The notes: a model not told the origin generated them from the letters alone. A stretch of 64,000 nucleotides of DNA from Maricurvus nonylphenolicus (GCF_042854845.1 NZ_AP031498.1:992001-1056000), one strand, 5' to 3'. Shown: positions 51,480-60,825, numbered from the stretch's first letter. Translations and numbers: made by a program.

Positions 51480-52622
51480 ATGAGTTTTTTAAAAAAATCA
51501 ATTCTGGCTGTTACAGCTGTTTCGGTTATTTTGGGGGTTGTGGCTTGCTCCTTAAGTGAATCGTCAAAAAACAGTGGACGAGTTGATTCCAGTACGCCTT
51601 CCTACACCCTGGATAAATCATTTCCACCGACACTACCCAATAACTGGGTAATGGGAAGGCCGACGTCTATCGCGGTCGATTTCAAAGACCATGTTTGGAT
51701 TCTATCGCGCCCTTGGATGGTGCCCAGAGACAAGCGTGTCAATGCCGCACCCGCAATTATGGAGTTTGATACCGAGGGTAACTTTGTCCAAGGTTTTGGT
51801 GGCCCAAGCCAAGGTCCTATGGAAGATTATGCCTGGCCAGCTATTGAGCACGGTATTCACGTTGACCATAAACGCAATGTGTGGGTTACCGGTATTGATG
51901 GCATGGGCGGAACCGTTATGAAGTTCTCTTCAAACGGTGAATTCCTTTTCCAAAAAGGTGGTTTCGAAGAGAGTGGTGGAAACGCTGATCCCGAAAACCC
52001 CCGTATGCCTGCCGATGTATTCGTTCACGCTGAAACCAATGAGGCTTATGTTGCCGATGGTTATGCGAATCGTCGAATTTGGGTCTTGGACGCCGATACC
52101 GGTGAGTTCAAACGTCAATGGGGCGCGTTCGGGGAAGAGCCTCAGGATATGTGGGCGCCTGGTGCTGAATTACCGCGTGAGGTGCCTGTAGAGGAAGTGC
52201 TAACGGTAGAAGGTCCTGGTCCTAAGAGTTTTGGCACAGTGCACGGTGTAGCGGTTTCCCATGATGGCCTTGTCTATGTGGCTGATCGCGATAATCGCCG
52301 TATTCAGGTATTTACTCTTGATGGTGTGTATGTCAATCAGGCTTTTGTTAACCGCAAGGGGCCAAAAGCTAAAAGTGTTTCACGTATCGTTTTCTCGGCG
52401 GATAAAGAACAGAAATATATTCTGGCCCCCGATTACGATCACGGCAAGATCTGGTTTTTGGATCGCAAAACACTGGACGTAGTGGGTAGTTTTGGTACGC
52501 AAGGTCATAAGCCGGGAGAGCTGTATGCCTTGCATCATATGGACAGTGACTCGGAAGGTAATCTTTACACTGCCGAGGTTGATAAAAATAGCCGTGTACA
52601 GAAGTTTCGTATCACTCACTAA
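51480..52622 (+). CDS. NHL-repeat/peptidyl-amidating-lyase-like lipoprotein
   Basis: 380 residues. A lipoprotein signal with lipobox GVVAC gives acylated Cys23. The rest is a six-bladed NHL-type propeller: blade motifs such as NVWVTGIDG, EAYVADGYANRRIWVLDADTG, GLVYVADRDNRRIQVFTLDG and GNLYTAEVDKNSRVQKF. Such folds include peptidylglycine alpha-hydroxyglycine lyase and many sugar- or lipid-binding proteins. No metal site is certain. It likely sits in the periplasm on a membrane, beside the cytochrome c. Confidence 0.83.
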   Translation: MSFLKKSILAVTAVSVILGVVACSLSESSKNSGRVDSSTPSYTLDKSFPPTLPNNWVMGRPTSIAVDFKDHVWILSRPWMVPRDKRVNAAPAIMEFDTEGNFVQGFGGPSQGPMEDYAWPAIEHGIHVDHKRNVWVTGIDGMGGTVMKFSSNGEFLFQKGGFEESGGNADPENPRMPADVFVHAETNEAYVADGYANRRIWVLDADTGEFKRQWGAFGEEPQDMWAPGAELPREVPVEEVLTVEGPGPKSFGTVHGVAVSHDGLVYVADRDNRRIQVFTLDGVYVNQAFVNRKGPKAKSVSRIVFSADKEQKYILAPDYDHGKIWFLDRKTLDVVGSFGTQGHKPGELYALHHMDSDSEGNLYTAEVDKNSRVQKFRITH

Positions 52623-52709
52623 TGGTTTCAGGATGGAGGCCTGATATAGCCAGTAAATCGATGGATATTTTTTAATAATTACAAATAAGTAAAATGAGAG
52701 TTTAACAGT

Positions 52710-55016
52710 ATGAATAATAATAAATTCAGTATTGAGGGGTGTGTGAAAACAGGGAAGTGTCTTTTGGCACTCAGCGTCGCTGCGGTAGGCAGTGCAGTAC
52801 CTTCGATGGTTAATGCTGAAACCGATGATAGCCTGTTGTTGGAAGAAGTGATTGTTACCGCACAAAAACGCCAGCAAAGTCTGCAGGATGTACCTGTGTC
52901 TGTAAGTGCCGTCAGCGGCGAAACCATTGCTGATGCAGGTATTGCCGACTTGCAAAATCTAAGCTCGTACGTACCTAACCTGAAGATTAACCAGGGGCCT
53001 ACTGAAAGTGGTATTTATATCCGTGGTTTGGGCTCGGGTAATGAACGAGGTTTTGAGCAGTCAGTGGGTTTGTTTATTGATGGTGTTTATGCCGGTAAGG
53101 CTCGACAGTTTCAGGCGCCATTTTTGGATGTAGACGCTGTGGAAGTCCTGCGTGGACCACAGGGAACTCTGTTTGGTAAAAACACGGTAGCCGGTTCTAT
53201 TACCATCAATACCGTACGTCCAACCGATGAGCTTGAAGCGAGTTATGCGGCTGAATATGAGGTCGAGTATGGTTCGCTGAGTCATCAGGCCATCGTTTCC
53301 GGGCCTTTAACCGATACCCTGAGTGGTCGACTGGCGTTGAAATATGCCGAGTCAGATGGCTATATGGAAAACAGCTTTCAGGACCGCGATGAGGTTGGAT
53401 CAAAGACCGCTGTAGGGCGTATGAGTTTGCTGTGGCGGCCAACAGAAGATACTGATGTGTTCTTCAAGTATGAAACCGCTGATACCAATACGAAGGGTAA
53501 GAATTTCAGTTTTACTGAAGTCTCTGATGCCCAACTGGCTACCTATAAGGCCATAGACCCTGATTTTAAGGTTGATGACTATCACCGCTCTACCTCAGCG
53601 GATGAATACGCCGATGTAGACAGTAACAGTTATACCCTGCAAGTGGATCACGGTTTTAAAAATCACGATCTAACCTGGATAGCCAGTTATTCCGAGTTTG
53701 AAACCACTGATATGCTGGATATGGACTTTTCTCCAGTAGATATTGGTGTCAACCAGCTGGATCAGGATTTTGAACAGGTCAGTCATGAGCTGCGGTTAAC
53801 CTCGCAACTGGGTGGCGATGTAGAATATATCGCGGGTCTGTACTATCAAGCTAATGAGTATGATACACGGCGTCAGCTAGGTTTAAATGCGGGTCCATTA
53901 GGACACTTGGGAGCCTCCTCAGACTTCTCGCAAACCACGGATACCTATTCCGCTTATGGCTCTTTAACCTGGCACCAGACCGAGGCTTTGGCCTGGACGC
54001 TGGGTTTGCGTTATAGCAAGGAAGAGAAAGAGGGGGAGCGTCAGGTTCTTTTCACGGATTACTTATCGTCAACACCTCTGGATGAGATCTTGTCTGGGGG
54101 GCTCTATGCGGCCGCTGTAGGAGTTAATCAAAGTCGAGGTTACTACGAGCATGAGATTGATGGTGATATCTCTGCGGAAAACCTTTCCCCGTCGTTAAAG
54201 CTTCAGTATGACGTCAATGACGATTTAATGGTTTACGCAAGCTACAGTAAAGCATTTAAGTCGGGCGGCTTTAGTGAATCTGGAACCCAGGGCGATGATG
54301 TTGGTGAGTATGACGTTGTGCCATCGGATTTCGATTATGACGAAGAGGAAGCGGTGGCCTATGAGGTTGGTGGTAAGGCAACTCTATGGGGCGGTCGTGC
54401 GACCTTGAACTTTGCGGTGTTCCGTACCGAGTATGAAGACCTGCAGGTGAGTTCCTACTCTGAAGCCGCCGGCGTATTTGTGGTGGGTAATGCCGCCAGC
54501 AGCGTCAGTCAGGGTATTGAGTTAGATGGTGTTGTGCGATTGACGGAAGCGCTGAGGCTGACCAGTTCACTGTCTTACTTGGATGCAACTTACGGCAGTT
54601 TCGAAGATGCTACACCGACCAAAGAGCAAAGTGATAATGGTGCATTGGTACAGGATCTCAGTGGTGAAGTGCTGCCACAGGCACCAAAGTGGACCTGGAA
54701 CCTTGGTTTGGATCATGAAGTGGCTCTGGGTAATAACCTGGAATTACACAGTCATGTAGATCTGAACTATACCGACGATCACTATATCGCCGATGATCTG
54801 GACCCACGATCTGAAGAAGATGCTTATACGGTTGTCAATGCGCGCGTAGCGTTACGTAACCCTGAAAGTGGTTGGGAACTGGCGTTACTCGGTAAGAATT
54901 TAACCGATGAACATATTCGTAACTACTTTACCAATGGTGGACTTTCGGATGGTGTGGCACTGTCAAACCTTTCGGCACCGCGTACAGTAGCGTTACAGTT
55001 CAGGATTAGTTATTAA
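52710..55016 (+). CDS. TonB-dependent receptor
   Basis: 768 residues. A signal peptide (LLALSVAAVGSAVPSMVNA) precedes the TonB box and plug (LEEVIVTAQKRQQSLQDVPVSVSAVSGE, in pieces), then VEVLRGPQGTLFGKNTVAGSITI. The barrel follows, ending VALQFRISY. It is most like the receptors of aromatic, terpenoid or iron-complex uptake in Sphingomonads and marine gammaproteobacteria. It shares only the family framework with the 42053 receptor. It is the last gene of the cytochrome-NHL run, with terminator 55028-55057 after it. Confidence 0.94.
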   Translation: MNNNKFSIEGCVKTGKCLLALSVAAVGSAVPSMVNAETDDSLLLEEVIVTAQKRQQSLQDVPVSVSAVSGETIADAGIADLQNLSSYVPNLKINQGPTESGIYIRGLGSGNERGFEQSVGLFIDGVYAGKARQFQAPFLDVDAVEVLRGPQGTLFGKNTVAGSITINTVRPTDELEASYAAEYEVEYGSLSHQAIVSGPLTDTLSGRLALKYAESDGYMENSFQDRDEVGSKTAVGRMSLLWRPTEDTDVFFKYETADTNTKGKNFSFTEVSDAQLATYKAIDPDFKVDDYHRSTSADEYADVDSNSYTLQVDHGFKNHDLTWIASYSEFETTDMLDMDFSPVDIGVNQLDQDFEQVSHELRLTSQLGGDVEYIAGLYYQANEYDTRRQLGLNAGPLGHLGASSDFSQTTDTYSAYGSLTWHQTEALAWTLGLRYSKEEKEGERQVLFTDYLSSTPLDEILSGGLYAAAVGVNQSRGYYEHEIDGDISAENLSPSLKLQYDVNDDLMVYASYSKAFKSGGFSESGTQGDDVGEYDVVPSDFDYDEEEAVAYEVGGKATLWGGRATLNFAVFRTEYEDLQVSSYSEAAGVFVVGNAASSVSQGIELDGVVRLTEALRLTSSLSYLDATYGSFEDATPTKEQSDNGALVQDLSGEVLPQAPKWTWNLGLDHEVALGNNLELHSHVDLNYTDDHYIADDLDPRSEEDAYTVVNARVALRNPESGWELALLGKNLTDEHIRNYFTNGGLSDGVALSNLSAPRTVALQFRISY

Positions 55017-55027
55017 GTGTGGAGTTT

Positions 55028-55057
55028 ACGGTGGGGCCATGTGCCCCGCCGTTTTTT
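55028..55057 (+). terminator. Rho-independent terminator
   Basis: ACGGTGGGGC-CATGT-GCCCCGCCGT then T6; the 10-bp stem has one G-T pair. It ends the TonB receptor transcript. Confidence 0.9.
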
Positions 55058-55060
55058 GTA

Positions 55061-55753
55061 TTATGAAATGCTAGCTTTATCCGATAGCCGTTGGAGATCG
55101 TTAACAATTAATGTGCCATATTGATTTTCCACGATCCCTTCAGCTTCCCAGGCTTTGAGGACTTTATTGATGGATTGCCTTGTGGCTCCCAGTAATTCCG
55201 CTAAATGATCCTGGGTGCATTCCAGGCGATAGTGTTGGTTGGTGTTATCCGTATCTGGATCCAGCTCTCTGGTCACCAGTCGGCATAATCGAATTGCCAG
55301 GCGCGTTTCCAAGTCCTGGGTAGAGATAGATATAACGTAATTATTCATCCACAACAATTTGTGGCTGAAACCGATTAACATAGCTTCGTCAATTTCCGGG
55401 TAGGTATCCCGTAAACTGTTAAATGCATCTATGCTTATAAAGCCAAGCTGGGCATCGCCCAACGCTTGAGTTGTTTGAGGCAGTGGGGCATGGGTAAGAA
55501 TATTGGCTTCCCCTAATAGATCGGGGGCTGAAAATATATTGAGGGATACTTGCTTGCCGCTGGGGGAGGTGACAAATGCTTTGATCCGGCCTTGTTGTAT
55601 CTCATAAATGCCTTCGGGCTGACTTCCTTGCTGAAAAAGAATATCACCATCTTTTAAATGCAGGGTTTTCATCTGCTTATGCAAAGCGCTTTGTACTTTG
55701 GCTGGCAGCTTCTCCATCCAAATATATCTTGGACGAGACAGGTCAGTTACCAT
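55061..55753 (-). CDS. Crp/Fnr family transcriptional regulator
   Basis: 230 residues. The cNMP-type effector domain spans about 15-140 (DGDILFQQGSQPEGIYEIQQGRI); the HTH_Crp domain is at about 155-225 (LECTQDHLAELLGATRQSINKVLKAWEAEGI, pieces). No FNR cysteines are seen, so it is unlikely to be an oxygen-sensing Fe-S type. A strong ribosome site AGGAGGGG lies just upstream. It stands between the TonB receptor and the divergent GPH-type transporter. Confidence 0.9.
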   Translation of the reverse strand: MVTDLSRPRYIWMEKLPAKVQSALHKQMKTLHLKDGDILFQQGSQPEGIYEIQQGRIKAFVTSPSGKQVSLNIFSAPDLLGEANILTHAPLPQTTQALGDAQLGFISIDAFNSLRDTYPEIDEAMLIGFSHKLLWMNNYVISISTQDLETRLAIRLCRLVTRELDPDTDNTNQHYRLECTQDHLAELLGATRQSINKVLKAWEAEGIVENQYGTLIVNDLQRLSDKASIS

Positions 55754-55802
55754 AGGCGGCCCCTCCTAAACTGAAGTGTATACCAAATATAAGCCAGTGA
55801 TC

Positions 55803-55814
55803 ATATCATGATAT
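55803..55814. promoter_or_regulatory. Palindrome upstream of the Crp/Fnr-type gene and MFS gene
   Basis: ATATCATGATAT is a perfect 12-bp palindrome 50 bp upstream of both divergent starts. It may be an operator; the length is shorter than usual for Crp-type sites. Confidence 0.3.
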
Positions 55815-55865
55815 TATTTAAAGGTTATAGAGAGGCCTTTTTTAATAAGCCAAAGAGTAGACTTA

Positions 55866-57176
55866 ATGGCGCTAAGTAAAAAAGCAATGGCCGCACTAAG
55901 TGTTCCTGGGATCCCCATGTACGCGCTTATGATGCCGCTGGTCATATTTATACCCCCTTATTATGCAGAGCATATGGGGCTTGGCATGGCTGCCGTTGGC
56001 ACTATATTCACATTAGGTCGCCTGTTTGATGTGATCAGTGACCCCTTTGCCGGGGCCTTGATGGAAAAGACCCGCGTCTATATCCCCAAACAGGGGTGGA
56101 TCATGCTGGGGGCCTTACCCTTAAGCCTGGCTGTTTGGAAAATATTCTTTGCCTCTCCACCGGGCGACACAACGATATTAATGATGTGGTTGCTCGTCCT
56201 TTATGCCGCCTGGACGTTAATGAGTGTTGGCCTGTTTAGTTGGGGGAGTGAGGCAGCCGGTGACTATCATGAGCGCTCCGTCATGATGGGGGTTATCCAA
56301 ATCGCAAATTTATCGGGTACTGTTCTAGTACTGGTGATCCCTGCGGTTATTGAGTTATTTGTCGACACAGAAAATATTCAATTGCTAAGAATTCGAGCCA
56401 TGGGAGCAGCGATCTTACTGTTGTTACCGATCGCTTTAACGATAAACTGGTTTTATGCACCGCGTGCCAAGGGCACAGTATCACCGACAAAAGAACCTGT
56501 TTGGGCCGCGTTTAAGGGGGCTTTAGCGAATGTATCTTTTCGAAGACTGATTGCGGCTGACCTTTTTGTAGGACTTATTTCAGGTACGCAAACCGCTATT
56601 ATCGTTTTCTTTGTGGAAATCGTACTAAGGCTGGATGGACATGCGGCTCTGCTACAGTTATTGGCATTGACGGCATCTTTGCTAGGGGTGCCCGTTTTTA
56701 TTCACTTGTCTGCTAAATTGGAAAAACATAAGACCCTCTGTATCGCAGTCTGTCTTACAGCCTGTGCTGCCATTTTAGCCAGTCAGATGGCTGTGGAATC
56801 GCTGTTCTTGGCTGTGTTCTGTTATATCTTGTTTGGGTTCCCCATGGGGGCAGCGCAAATGCTACCCCGAGCCATCATGGCTGATGTGGTTGATGAGGCC
56901 AGGTTGAAATCCGGTGATTCTCAAACTGCCCTCTATTTTTCATTTCTAACGACGACCTTTAAGCTGGGTCTTGGGTTAGGTGTAGGGGTTACCTATTTCC
57001 TCGCTGGCCTTGCTGAGTTTGACCCTGCTACAGCGCGATTGGATGATTCTGCGCACTGGGTTATACGCGCTATGGTTGGCGGTTTACCATTGATGTTTGC
57101 GGCTATCATCCTAACGCTTATGTGGCACTACCCTCTCAATCGGCGTCGTTATGAAGAGATGCGTGATTGCAGTTAA
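55866..57176 (+). CDS. MFS transporter (GPH/MFS_2 type)
   Basis: 436 residues, twelve membrane helices, most like the glycoside-pentoside-hexuronide:cation symporter (MFS_2) group: GRLFDVISDPFAGALMEKT, GLFSWGSEAAGDYHERS and the second-half DVVDEARLKSGDSQTALYFSF. This group moves sugars, carnitine-like or lipid-related compounds with Na+ or H+. Its stop overlaps the stop of the opposite USP gene (TTAA shared). Confidence 0.9.
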   Translation: MALSKKAMAALSVPGIPMYALMMPLVIFIPPYYAEHMGLGMAAVGTIFTLGRLFDVISDPFAGALMEKTRVYIPKQGWIMLGALPLSLAVWKIFFASPPGDTTILMMWLLVLYAAWTLMSVGLFSWGSEAAGDYHERSVMMGVIQIANLSGTVLVLVIPAVIELFVDTENIQLLRIRAMGAAILLLLPIALTINWFYAPRAKGTVSPTKEPVWAAFKGALANVSFRRLIAADLFVGLISGTQTAIIVFFVEIVLRLDGHAALLQLLALTASLLGVPVFIHLSAKLEKHKTLCIAVCLTACAAILASQMAVESLFLAVFCYILFGFPMGAAQMLPRAIMADVVDEARLKSGDSQTALYFSFLTTTFKLGLGLGVGVTYFLAGLAEFDPATARLDDSAHWVIRAMVGGLPLMFAAIILTLMWHYPLNRRRYEEMRDCS

Positions 57177-58003
57177 ACCATTAAAATACTTCTATCAATG
57201 CGGTCGATGATTTTTTCAATCAGATTGCCACGTAATGCCCCGCTCAATCCCTGGCGTTGTTGGTTGGCAATTACGATTAAATCAGCATCAATAGCATCCG
57301 CTGTTTCACTGATGACATCTTCAGGCTCACCACACTTAACATGAATATTGCTGTTTTCGATACCAGACATAAGAGCAATATTACTGCGGTCAGGGAATTC
57401 CATTGAGTCGTTGTAGGCGTTAACGGCATGAACTTCCAGATCGAACAATGCAGCAAAGTTTTGCGCTTTTTCTGCTACACGTTGGTTGCGTTCACGATAA
57501 GACTGGTCCTGAAACTTTAAAGTGCAGAGTATGCGCTTAACTTGAGAATAATCCTGATCTGCAGCGATTAGAATCGGGTTGCTGGATTTTCTCAGCAGTT
57601 TCCACTTTTCATCCGCTAAAAACTTGCCAGGCAACTCGCTATAGTAAGGGATTATCGTTAAGGTTGCTGAAAATTCCTTGTTGATATGCAGGATAGATTC
57701 ATCCCACTCAGGACTCCAGGCCGTGATTGTGTTGTAGGGGATGTTAAGCCTGGTTAAGGGTTGATGAACATTATCGTTTATCCAGGCGTCCGAAAAACTA
57801 AATGTCTTTCTGTTGTGATTCTCTTTTGATGTCGATGCCAGGACGATAATCAGTCGAAATAATTTGTCCTTTGGCGCTGAGGATGCCATAGCGACAAAGT
57901 TGTCTAAAGCGGGTTGATGATCATGGCTGGGGTCAACCACGACAACCACGGTTTTTTGTTCGTCACTCTCTCTTATGCTGTTATCTGCTTTTATAGTTTT
58001 CAT
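57173..58003 (-). CDS. Universal stress protein, tandem UspA domains (UspE-like)
   Basis: 276 residues with two Usp folds: residues about 18-150 (VVVVVDPSHDHQPALDNFVAMA) and about 155-276 (RILCTLKFQD, HVKCGEPEDVISETADAIDADLIVIANQQRQGLSGALRGNLIEKIIDR, pieces). The second domain keeps a GxxG-type nucleotide-binding turn (NQQRQGLSGAL), so ATP binding is possible. It overlaps the MFS gene tail to tail by 4 bp. USPs respond to starvation or redox stress. Confidence 0.9.
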   Translation of the reverse strand: MKTIKADNSIRESDEQKTVVVVVDPSHDHQPALDNFVAMASSAPKDKLFRLIIVLASTSKENHNRKTFSFSDAWINDNVHQPLTRLNIPYNTITAWSPEWDESILHINKEFSATLTIIPYYSELPGKFLADEKWKLLRKSSNPILIAADQDYSQVKRILCTLKFQDQSYRERNQRVAEKAQNFAALFDLEVHAVNAYNDSMEFPDRSNIALMSGIENSNIHVKCGEPEDVISETADAIDADLIVIANQQRQGLSGALRGNLIEKIIDRIDRSILMV

Positions 58004-58134
58004 ACATTAACTCTTCGGTAATTCAGCTGTGATCTTTTGTTGCAAGTAGGGTTTATGATCTTACCTTCAAATAAAGCGCTGAAATGTAAGGTAAGTGACA
58101 GATTGGCGCAGGTCGGCTCAATATAGTGGATCTA

Positions 58135-58205
58135 AGAGAACTAGGGTCTCTCCGGTCGAGATTGTGTCTCGCCTTTAGGGGGGATCTCTGCCCCTTTTTT
58201 TATTC
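58135..58205 (+). ncRNA. Candidate attenuator or small RNA before the acyl-CoA ligase gene
   Basis: In the 240-bp gap, CGAGA-TTGTG-TCTCG (58161-58175) is followed by AGGGG-N9-CCCCT and a T-run (58178-58200). This is a terminator ahead of the ligase gene with a second hairpin before it. A TATAGT -10-like hexamer is at about 58122. It could be an attenuated leader or an independent sRNA. Confidence 0.35.
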
Positions 58206-58243
58206 TTTTTCAGAGTCTTTGCCTGGTTATATAAAATACTTCT

Positions 58244-59902
58244 ATGAATATTTTAGAAAATTCAAGCCTACCTAATTGCAATATAAATATGAGCGATATC
58301 AATCTCGAGTTTGATGATCGTACATTAGCCCAGCATGTTGAAAATCACGCAAGTATCCGTGGTGAATTGCCTGCTATGGTTTTTGGTAATCTTAAAATTA
58401 GCTACCGTGATTACGATGCAATGGCATCGAGGTTGGCTAATGCGTTGGCCGATCATGGTGTTAATGCCGGGGATGTTATTGGTATCCATCTGCCTAATAT
58501 CCCGCTATATGCTGTTACCCTGGTTGCGGCCAGCAAGTTAGGTTGCATTGCTACAAGCATTTCGCCTCTACTGTCACCCTCTGAAATTGATTTTCAGATC
58601 CGGGATGCCAATATTAAGGTAGTGTTGACTCTGGATTTGTTTGCTGGGATTTATGCTGCGATGGATAATCCTCCCGCGGCGCTTTCGACAGTTTTGTTAT
58701 GCAGCATTACCGATCCAACTGGAATGGGAGACGTTGCTCTTCCTGATTCCCAAGCCGTGACATTAATGTCCTATTCAGCATTTGTTGATGGCTGCCCAGG
58801 TGTCTTTCAAGCGAAAGATGTGCACTGGAATGACACGTTTATGCTGCAGTATACCGGTGGGACGACAGGTAAACCCAAGGGGGCTCAGTTATCTGTCAGG
58901 AATGTTATGCATAATGCATTACAGTATTCTGCTGCTGCGCCTTGGACGGTTGGAGAAGAGGTAGTTGCCAGTGCATTCCCATTTTTCCATGTCGGTGGTT
59001 TATCCATAGTGTTTTATTCGGCGTTGTGTGGCGGCATGATGCTGTTGATTCCCGACCCTAGGAATACAGAGTATTTCTGCCAACAGATGCAAGCCAATCC
59101 TCCGACGGTAATGGGGGCTGTGCCTGCTCTGTATGACATGTTGTTACAAGATCCGTTATTCAAGCAGCTTGATTTTTCACGATTGCGAATCGCCTATACG
59201 GCCGCAGCCCCTTTAACGAGCTCTACGTTTTCGGCCTTAAACCAGGAGCTTGGCGATGGCAAGATATCCGACTTGTTTGGCATGACAGAAACCAGCCCTT
59301 GTTTCGTCACCAATCCACCGCAATGCTATAAGGTGGGCTCTGTGGGATTGCCTGTACCTGGCACCGAGGTGAAGATCGTCAGTCTGGATGACGCTAAAAC
59401 AGAGATGCCAGTCGGTGAGGCGGGCGAGATTTGTGCATCTGGTCCGCAGGTCATGAAAGGTTACTTAAACTTGCCGCAGGAAACCGCCAATGCTCTGCAA
59501 GAAATGGACGGTAAAGTTTGGATGTGTACCGGGGATGTAGGGTACCTTGATGAGGATGGTTATCTATTCCTGTGTGATCGCGCCAAGGATATGTTAATTG
59601 TCGGTGGCTATAAGGTATTTTCGGTAGAGGTAGAAGATAAATTACAGTCTATGCCGGAGATTGCCATGTCGGCGGTTATTGGCAAGAAAGATCCAAAGCG
59701 TCCTGGCAATGAGATAGTTACTCTATATGTACAGCTCGATCCTGCCTTTATGGACGCCGATCACGAGGAAATTAAACAATCGATTAAGGACTATTGCTCT
59801 TCCAATATGGCTGCCTACAAGGTACCGAAAGAAATTAACATTATTGATGAAATTCCCTTAACTCCTGTGGGTAAGATCGATAAGAAGAGTTTGCGTAAAT
59901 AG
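58244..59902 (+). CDS. AMP-dependent acyl-CoA synthetase/ligase
   Basis: 552 residues. The ATP-binding P-loop YTGGTTGKPKGA is at about 204-215, FGMTET at about 344, CTGDVGYLDEDGYLFLCDR at about 425, GGYKVFSVEVEDKL and the catalytic Lys in TPVGKIDKKSLRK near the end. It activates a carboxylic acid to its CoA thioester; fatty or aromatic acid is likely, substrate unknown. No ribosome site is clear at ATG 58244 or at 58289 (MSDINLEFD), so the start is uncertain. Its terminator lies inside the convergent gene. Confidence 0.92.
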   Translation: MNILENSSLPNCNINMSDINLEFDDRTLAQHVENHASIRGELPAMVFGNLKISYRDYDAMASRLANALADHGVNAGDVIGIHLPNIPLYAVTLVAASKLGCIATSISPLLSPSEIDFQIRDANIKVVLTLDLFAGIYAAMDNPPAALSTVLLCSITDPTGMGDVALPDSQAVTLMSYSAFVDGCPGVFQAKDVHWNDTFMLQYTGGTTGKPKGAQLSVRNVMHNALQYSAAAPWTVGEEVVASAFPFFHVGGLSIVFYSALCGGMMLLIPDPRNTEYFCQQMQANPPTVMGAVPALYDMLLQDPLFKQLDFSRLRIAYTAAAPLTSSTFSALNQELGDGKISDLFGMTETSPCFVTNPPQCYKVGSVGLPVPGTEVKIVSLDDAKTEMPVGEAGEICASGPQVMKGYLNLPQETANALQEMDGKVWMCTGDVGYLDEDGYLFLCDRAKDMLIVGGYKVFSVEVEDKLQSMPEIAMSAVIGKKDPKRPGNEIVTLYVQLDPAFMDADHEEIKQSIKDYCSSNMAAYKVPKEINIIDEIPLTPVGKIDKKSLRK

Positions 59903-59914
59903 CACGGCGAAGAA

Positions 59915-60742
59915 TTATTTCTCTGGACTTGCGGCAGCTTCGGCTGCCTTTTTTTGTTGGCATTGCATATGAAATAATTCGGGTTGATCTCGTTTAAGCT
60001 CCCTGATAATAGTCGTATGTTTGTTGGCCATTGCTTGGGCTTTTTCTTTCCCTAAACTTGTTGCGGAATAAGCGATATAGAAATAGACACACCCCATGGG
60101 ATATACCATTTCTATATCCAAGCCGAGTTCACTTGTGGGGCTAATATGCTCAAGTAGAAACGAAGAGGTCAGGATAATGTCCAGGCGCTCTGCCTTGAGC
60201 ATATGCAGTAATGTTGTATTGTCCGGAAACTGTTGATAGTTGAAGCCTGAACCAAACAGGTAACGATCAATGTAGGGGATGGCTCTTATGATACCGAGCC
60301 TTAGTGACTTTGCCTCATCAAGCTTGTTGATTTCAATGGCACGTGATTTCAGTGCAGCTAAATTGAGGCCCATCGCGTGCTGAGGTTCTTGCGTTAATAT
60401 CAGTGATTCGGGAAGTTCCTTGACATTCATAATACCGATATCTGATGTCATAACGACCAAGGTGTCGATTGAACCGTCCGCAGCCAGTTGGATATTACGC
60501 AAGTAAGGGTTGTTGATAAGCTCCACCTGGTATCCCAGCCTGTCGTAAATCGCTTGATGGCGTTTACGTACGTGTTTTCTGGCTGATTTTATTAGCTCAT
60601 CTTCGTTGTTAAGGGCGGTACCAAATTTCAAAACTGGTTTAGCCGTTTCATCGCCATAGAGCGCGCTGGAGCCAAAAGTCAGCATGCCTAGTAATGTCAG
60701 TGCTATGGGTAAACTATGTTTTGTACGTCTTAAGTATTTCAT
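59915..60742 (-). CDS. Periplasmic solute-binding protein (SBP_bac_3-like)
   Basis: 275 residues. A signal peptide (LPIALTLLGMLTFGSSALYG) precedes a two-lobe binding fold: LKFGTALNNEDELI, LGIIRAIPYIDRYLFGSGF, LLHMLKAERLDIILTSSF. It resembles extracellular family 3 solute-binding proteins (amino-acid or similar ligands) but no ABC permease genes are near. The C-terminal KKAAEAAASPEK coincides with the opposite gene's terminator. It may act as a sensor or scavenging protein. Confidence 0.75.
   Translation of the reverse strand: MKYLRRTKHSLPIALTLLGMLTFGSSALYGDETAKPVLKFGTALNNEDELIKSARKHVRKRHQAIYDRLGYQVELINNPYLRNIQLAADGSIDTLVVMTSDIGIMNVKELPESLILTQEPQHAMGLNLAALKSRAIEINKLDEAKSLRLGIIRAIPYIDRYLFGSGFNYQQFPDNTTLLHMLKAERLDIILTSSFLLEHISPTSELGLDIEMVYPMGCVYFYIAYSATSLGKEKAQAMANKHTTIIRELKRDQPELFHMQCQQKKAAEAAASPEK
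59933..59955 (+). terminator. Terminator of the acyl-CoA ligase, embedded in the opposite gene
   Basis: GGCAGC-TTCG-GCTGCC followed by seven T residues. It lies within the last codons of the convergent 59915-60742 gene, where its complement encodes the KKAAEAAA tail. Confidence 0.9.
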
Positions 60743-60825
60743 AGCTTTTTAATAGTGCTTTATAGTCTATAGCTATTAGTGGGGAGTTAAGTATTTAGTA
60801 TAGTGCATTCCTGATGCAAGCTTAT

